Shown: piece after piece, positions 62,713-64,000 of the stretch
How positions within the stretch are numbered: position 1 is the first letter of the stretch
How the letters are laid out: each line of letters starts with the position of its first letter
NCBI RefSeq assembly: GCF_004570325.1
Contig: NZ_SPQO01000022.1
Location: forward strand, 1-64,000
Reading direction: 5' to 3'
Length of the DNA: 64,000 nt
Source: Mycobacterium sp. PS03-16
GTDB lineage: Bacteria > Actinomycetota > Actinomycetes > Mycobacteriales > Mycobacteriaceae
Translations under genes and position numbers: made by a program
The notes under the pieces: generated by a model
Databases searched by the model: none
The model's input: the letters and a program-made list of their open reading frames with translations, nothing else
What the model was told of the DNA's origin: nothing

Positions 62713-63522
62713 GTGTCGGTTCCACGCATCGAGACGCGTGACGCGTGGGTCGAGTTCCCGATCTTCGACGCCAAGACGCGCTCGCTGAAGAAGGCGTTCC
62801 TCGGCAAGGCCGGCGGCGCGATCGGGCGCAACGCCTCCAACGTCGTGGTCATCGAGGCGCTGCGCGACATCACGATGTCGCTCGAGCACGGTGACCGGGT
62901 CGGGCTGGTCGGCCACAACGGCGCGGGCAAGTCGACGCTGTTGCGGCTGCTGTCGGGCATCTACGAACCCACCCGTGGCTCGGCGACGGTGACCGGGCGG
63001 GTGGCGCCGGTGTTCGACCTCGGCGTCGGCATGGACCCCGAGATCTCCGGCTTCGAGAACATCATCATCCGCGGCCTGTTCCTGGGTCAGACGCGCAAGC
63101 AGATGCTGGCCAAGGTGGACGAGATCGCCGAGTTCACCGAACTCGGCGAATACCTGTCGATGCCGCTGCGCACCTACTCGACCGGTATGCGGGTGCGCCT
63201 CGCGATGGGCGTGGTCACCAGCATCGATCCCGAGATCCTGCTGCTCGACGAGGGCATCGGCGCCGTCGACGCGGAATTCCTGCGCAAGGCGCAGTCGCGG
63301 CTGGCGGCGCTGGTGGAACGGTCCGGGATCCTGGTGTTCGCCAGCCACTCCAACGAATTTCTGGCGCGGCTGTGCAAGACCGCGATGTGGATCGACCACG
63401 GCACCATCCGGATGACCGGCGGGATCGAGGAGGTGGTGCGCGCCTACGAGGGCGAGGACGCCGCCCGCCACGTGCGCGAGGTCCTCGAGGAGAACGCGCG
63501 CGAAGAGCGTGCGCGTGACTGA
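62713..63522 (+). CDS. wzt: Galactan ABC transporter ATPase (Wzt/RfbE)
   Basis: The 269-residue ATPase has Walker A GHNGAGKS (67-74), a polysaccharide-exporter signature (YSTGMRVRLA) and Walker B ILLLDEG. The long N-terminus before Walker A is typical for Wzt. It corresponds to Rv3781 and, with the Wzm permease (not in the window), should flip the lipid-linked galactan precursor of arabinogalactan. GTG at 62713; the stop overlaps glfT1 by 8 bases. Confidence 0.93.
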   Translation: MSVPRIETRDAWVEFPIFDAKTRSLKKAFLGKAGGAIGRNASNVVVIEALRDITMSLEHGDRVGLVGHNGAGKSTLLRLLSGIYEPTRGSATVTGRVAPVFDLGVGMDPEISGFENIIIRGLFLGQTRKQMLAKVDEIAEFTELGEYLSMPLRTYSTGMRVRLAMGVVTSIDPEILLLDEGIGAVDAEFLRKAQSRLAALVERSGILVFASHSNEFLARLCKTAMWIDHGTIRMTGGIEEVVRAYEGEDAARHVREVLEENAREERARD

Positions 63523-64000
63523 GCCCGAGCGCGTCGGGCAGCGGGTCTTCGCGGTCGTCGTCACCCATCGCCGGCCCGAGACCCTCGAGCGGTCCCTGGA
63601 CGCGTTGTGCGCGCAGACCCGGCCGCCCGACGGGCTGATCGTGGTGGACAACGACTGCGACTCCCGGGTGCGTGACCTGGTCGCCGCGCAGCCCGTGCCC
63701 TCGACCTATCTGGGTTCGCACCGCAACCTCGGCGGTGCAGGCGGATTCGCGCTCGGCATGCTGCACGCGCTGGCCGCCGGGGCGGACTGGGTGTGGCTGG
63801 CCGACGACGACGGCCGCCCGCTGGACCCGTCGGTGCTGGCCACCCTGCTGTCGTGCGCCGAGCGCCACGGGCTGGCCGAGGTCTCACCGATGGTGTGCGA
63901 CATCGACGATCCGACCCGCCTGGCGTTCCCGCTGCGCCGAGGTCTGGTGTGGCGGCGGCGGGTGGGTGAGCTGGGTTCCGGCGATCTGCTGCCCGGCATC
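63515..64000 (+). CDS. glfT1: Galactofuranosyltransferase GlfT1 (3' end missing)
   Basis: The first 162 residues are visible. The protein is a GT2 glycosyltransferase (FAVVVTHRRPETLERS; the metal/UDP-binding ADDDG at 96-100; SPMVCDIDDPTRLAFPLRRG in two blocks) matching Rv3782. It adds the first two galactofuranose units to the decaprenyl-linked linker of the mycobacterial cell-wall galactan. GTG at 63515 overlaps the wzt stop, implying coupling. The frame is still open at the window end. Confidence 0.94.
   Translation, partial: MTEPERVGQRVFAVVVTHRRPETLERSLDALCAQTRPPDGLIVVDNDCDSRVRDLVAAQPVPSTYLGSHRNLGGAGGFALGMLHALAAGADWVWLADDDGRPLDPSVLATLLSCAERHGLAEVSPMVCDIDDPTRLAFPLRRGLVWRRRVGELGSGDLLPGI

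Overview
The window is GC-rich actinobacterial DNA that I read as the chromosome of an environmental, rapidly growing Mycobacterium (Mycolicibacterium type). Recognisable mycobacterial genes include the LpqH lipoprotein, the proteasome activator Bpa/PafE, the galactan enzymes Wzt and GlfT1, a DesA3-type desaturase with its reductase, EchA21 and ProXVWZ. From memory of the M. tuberculosis map, the backbone follows Rv3721c to Rv3782 in broken blocks: dnaX/aspC/Rv3723, Rv3730c/Rv3731, Rv3752c-Rv3762c, and Rv3772-Rv3782. Extra genes between the blocks (two LigC ligases, Tgt, GluQRS, diol dehydratase, haloalkane dehalogenase) suit a saprophyte.

Layout. 1-9.3 kb: dnaX (cut by the window start), aspC, SRP RNA, tRNA-Ser(GGA), a membrane protein, a secreted serine protease, a TetR/oxidoreductase pair and the desaturase-reductase operon. 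9.4-15.3 kb: a tandem-HTH TetR protein and a DNA-repair island (polD1, ligC1, DUF899, a threonine-aldolase-like enzyme, ligC2). 15.7-29.9 kb: a large secreted sugar-dehydrogenase/PKD protein, gluQ, an amino-acid ABC transporter, a saccharopine-dehydrogenase-like enzyme, a P450, tgt, a dehalogenase, lpqH and two tandem PE-PPE-domain hydrolases. 30-36.7 kb: a B12-dependent diol dehydratase operon, a penicillin-binding lipoprotein and a repeat-bounded palindromic element. 36.7-50.6 kb: tadA, tyrA, proXVWZ, a kinase-like FadE36 homologue, an alkyl sulfatase and a pair of imine-reductase-like enzymes beside an HxlR regulator. 50.6-58.9 kb: zwf, small hydrolases, a cutinase, a GGDEF protein, three tRNAs, pat and echA21. 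59-64 kb: MarR/quinone reductase, a desulfurase-like protein lacking its lysine, bpa, wzt and glfT1 (cut by the window end).

How the genes work together. Several operons are translationally coupled by ATGA or GTGA overlaps: the diol dehydratase genes, proZ with its upstream gene, tadA with its partner, the imine-reductase pair, pat-DUF4334 and wzt-glfT1. Six regulators or enzymes have clear palindromes in their upstream gaps, suggesting local autoregulated switches. All four tRNA-Ser anticodon types (GGA, CGA, GCU, UGA) lie within 56 kb.

I found no prophage, transposase, CRISPR array or riboswitch. The least explained items are the 21-bp direct repeats around a palindrome at 36.1-36.3 kb, the tandem-HTH TetR protein, the lysine-less class V aminotransferase homologue and the diol dehydratase operon without a reactivase small subunit.
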